Origin: CAZKTF01 sp964555565
GTDB taxonomy: Bacteria > Planctomycetota > JAJSAM01 > JAKLKS01
Assembly (NCBI GenBank): GCA_964555565.1
Contig: CAZKTF010000086.1
Location: 1-13,917 of the forward strand
Length of the DNA: 13,917 nucleotides
Direction: 5' to 3'
This document shows, one piece after another, positions 13,001 through 13,917 of the stretch. A program made the translations under genes and the position numbers. How positions within the stretch are numbered: position 1 is the first letter of the stretch; each line of letters begins with the position of its first letter. The notes under the pieces were generated by a model. That model made no database searches, was not told the origin of the DNA, and saw only the letters and a list, made by a program, of their open reading frames with translations.

Positions 13001-13722
13001 AGGAGCTCGCACTGCTGAAGGGCCACACGCAGGATGTCCTGTCGGTGGCCTTCCATCCCGACGGAGAGCGGATCCTGACGGGTTCCGAGGACGGTACGGT
13101 GCGACTGTGGGACGCGTCGGGGAAGCAACTCGTGGTTTTCCGCGGGCACCCCTGGAACGCGTGGTCGGCGATCTTCGATGCGACGGGGAATCGCGTGCTG
13201 ACGGCGTCCGCGGACGGGACGGCCCGACTCTGGGACGTGTCCGGAAGGGAGCTTGCCGTGTTCCGCGGACACACTCATGCCGTGTTTTCGGCGGTCTTCT
13301 CCCCCGCCGGGGACCGGGTGCTGACGGCCTCCGCCGACCGGACGGCCCGACTCTGGGACCTGACGGGCAGGGAGCTGGCGGTGCTCCGGGGGCACGAGGG
13401 CTACGTCATGGGGGCGGAGTTCTCCCGCGCGGGAGACCGCATCGTGACCGCGTCCCTGGACATGACGGCCCGCGTCTGGGACCTCTCGGGCCGGGAGCTG
13501 GCCGTCCTCCGCGGGCATCGCAGGCCGGTGGAGACGGCGACGCTGATCGGGAACGGAGACCGCGTGCTTACGACTTCGCCGGACGGCACGGGCCGGCTGT
13601 GGCTCGTGGATCCGGCGGACGTGCTGCGCCTGGCCGGCGAGAGAGTGACGCGCGGCTTCACCGACCGGGAGCGGGAGATCTACGGGGATCTGCTTGAGCC
13701 TGTTGCGGCTGCGCCTCGATAG
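10015..13722 (+). CDS. PknB-type Ser/Thr protein kinase with transmembrane segment and 16 WD40 repeats
   Basis: This 1235-residue protein has a ~90-residue N-terminal extension of unknown role, then a Hanks-type kinase domain (about 94-400). It has all the catalytic features: Gly-loop GRGGMGVVY (101-109), Lys123 in VALKVL, a helix-C Glu (142 or 144), HRDIKPGN (259-266; catalytic Asp261, Asn266), DFG (279-281) and GTPAYMSPEQ (301-310). A Pro/Glu-rich insert (~186-233) sits between the hinge and HRD. A single TM segment (about 428-450) and a charged coiled-coil-like stretch (~453-495) follow. From residue 546, 16 WD40 units of ~41 residues run to near the end (typical core TARLWDLSG; GH mostly kept). 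The kinase should be cytoplasmic and the WD40 part outside. Kinase-WD40 fusions are common in Planctomycetota. Target and ligand are unknown. The ATG at 10015 is chosen because upstream frame crosses repeat B and TACGAT lies 7 nt before it. Confidence 0.93.
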   Translation: MGTQAEREGVREAFRNLYYADKAKGEAKELSHYKGLFPGFWDVIGDEFNRIKAEATRPAEGHDGRTVDAPPPLPVVVEALPASPKLEAEIIGPYRLVKELGRGGMGVVYLAEDTRIKRRVALKVLSPQFASSSHLLMRFRREAEVASRIDHPGICAVYDADVDGEVPYIAMRLVDGQTLQQWIAVSKNPTGELPAGEPPHTVTRLPGDEKDEAPAPRPAESKAATTSGAHRQAEIIRVIYLMEKAARALHVAHEAGLIHRDIKPGNIMVTGEGEPVVLDFGLARADDEESHQLTQTGSLMGTPAYMSPEQLTAQRIKLDRRTDVYSLGATLYECLTLRLPFEAPTLEALYQKILATDPDNARKLNPAIPDDLRVVLETALDKDRNRRYQSALDFAEDLRRVREFEPIRAKAAGPITRLNRWAHRSPGVAGSLAALFLVLVSALAVTANLLNAAQLQRDAKDAALQQSERERREKADALATVSRERDAKESALRRTRLQGLVNASKVALSTDPMRALLLAQEAARIDPRPDAIAQVHEALQTSLERVEFRGHKDTVTTARFSPRGDLVLTSSLDGTARLWDVSGKALAVFRGHEGPVRSARFSPSGDRVLTASEDRTARLWDLSGKELVEIHGHTGIVYSALFSPAGHRVLTRSEDGTARLWDLSGAEIAVFHGHAGPAVSAVFSPDGDRVLTASKDTTARLWDLSGRELAVFRGHRDALVSAFFLPQGDRVLTASLDGTARLWDLAGHALAAFEGSEKSLCLAFPSPAGDMVATASEDCTVRLWDLSGRELAVCRGHEGSVWDATFSPSGDRLLTSSPDGTARVWDLSGRELAVLRGHEGPVIRVAFSPSGDRALTGSYDGTARLWDPFGAEVAVFRGRERNEYGCPAAVSPAGDRVAMASSDRTVGLWDFSGRLLVELRGHEGTVSSMAFSPSGDLLVTASGDRTARIWDRAGKQLAVLRGHEAYVKPAVFSQGGDRVLTASADGTARLWDLAGKELALLKGHTQDVLSVAFHPDGERILTGSEDGTVRLWDASGKQLVVFRGHPWNAWSAIFDATGNRVLTASADGTARLWDVSGRELAVFRGHTHAVFSAVFSPAGDRVLTASADRTARLWDLTGRELAVLRGHEGYVMGAEFSRAGDRIVTASLDMTARVWDLSGRELAVLRGHRRPVETATLIGNGDRVLTTSPDGTGRLWLVDPADVLRLAGERVTRGFTDREREIYGDLLEPVAAAPR
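11650..13626 (+). repeat. Tandem ~123-nt repeats encoding 16 WD40 units
   Basis: The coding region repeats with a period of about 123 nt (41 codons), 16 times. Typical units share long identical stretches, for example around GACGGCACGGCCCG and CTCTGGGACCT. Sixteen units could fold as two eight-bladed propellers, or as two seven-bladed ones plus two extra. Units 6 (GS in place of GH), 9 (GR in place of GH, one residue longer) and 16 (WL in place of WD) are degenerate. Confidence 0.9.
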
Positions 13723-13917
13723 GGTTTCTCGCGGGAGTCTGGGGGCTTGCGAGAGCGCCTGCGGGCAAGGGTTGGTCGTGCCGTTTCGGGATGCACGAGT
13801 TCGTAAGAGGGTTGCACTCGCACCCCCGAGTGTCCTTCCTGTGTTAACCCGATGGCAGCGTCAACCGGAGAGCGCGAGAGTTCGAGAGCGGATTCTCTGG
13901 GGTCCCAAGCGCAACCC
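13723..13917. other. Downstream region after the kinase gene
   Basis: No gene is recognised in the last 195 nt. Base composition drops a little in GC compared with the rest. The only structure I see is the small hairpin at 13815-13832. Confidence 0.4.
13815..13832 (+). terminator. Small hairpin after the kinase gene, possible terminator
   Basis: CACTCG (13815-13820) and CGAGTG (13827-13832) form a perfect 6-bp stem with a CACCCC loop, about 90 nt after the kinase stop. The following TCCTTCCTGTGTT is only moderately T-rich, so this is a weak terminator candidate. Confidence 0.3.

Noticed and set aside
9934..13518. Long minus-strand open frames opposite the kinase-WD40 gene (449 and 660 codons)
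   Set aside because: They mirror a high-GC gene on the plus strand, are rich in Arg/Pro/Gly with no family motifs, and repeat with the WD40 period.
1..13917. A new multi-gene defence, secretion or biosynthetic system
   Set aside because: The genes belong to separate families, most have their own promoter signals, and no tight operon or conserved defence module is visible.

Overview
The window is about 13.9 kb of very GC-rich DNA (roughly 70% by eye). It probably comes from a Planctomycetota genome or MAG. The reasons are a Ser/Thr kinase fused to a transmembrane segment and a long WD40 array, large secreted HEAT and carboxypeptidase-regulatory/PDZ proteins, a lipoprotein of no known family, and several genes with no Shine-Dalgarno but a TANNNT hexamer 6-7 nt before ATG. 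The phylum call is an inference from gene content; no rRNA or marker gene is present.

Layout: a DinB-family metal-dependent hydrolase (181-672, +) converges on an AlkD-like DNA alkylation repair protein (769-1569, -). Upstream of the latter, on the same strand, is a GNAT acetyltransferase (1712-2149, -) whose C-terminal end is shifted into another frame. A divergent promoter region separates it from a small uncharacterised protein (2251-2712, +). Two minus-strand exported proteins follow: a HEAT-repeat protein (2949-4253) and a lipoprotein (4420-5250). Next is a plus-strand membrane-anchored protein with carboxypeptidase-regulatory-like domains and a C-terminal PDZ domain, broken by an in-frame TGA into 5593-6285 and 6352-7935. 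A TerC/Alx-family membrane protein (8534-9622, +) lies between two copies of a ~245-bp direct repeat. The window ends with a 1235-residue PknB-type kinase-TM-16xWD40 protein (10015-13722, +).

The genes do not form one pathway. The first three fit a loose stress/DNA-damage or small-molecule modification theme, the middle block is cell-envelope proteins of unknown role, and the kinase is a signalling protein whose WD40 domain most likely lies outside the cytoplasmic membrane. Three exact 23-nt GC-rich repeats sit in three consecutive intergenic gaps. I do not see a convincing new multi-gene system. The most checkable oddities are the two broken reading frames, the long repeats around the TerC gene (with a small reverse ORF starting at the repeat edge), the intergenic 23-mer family and the leaderless-type starts.
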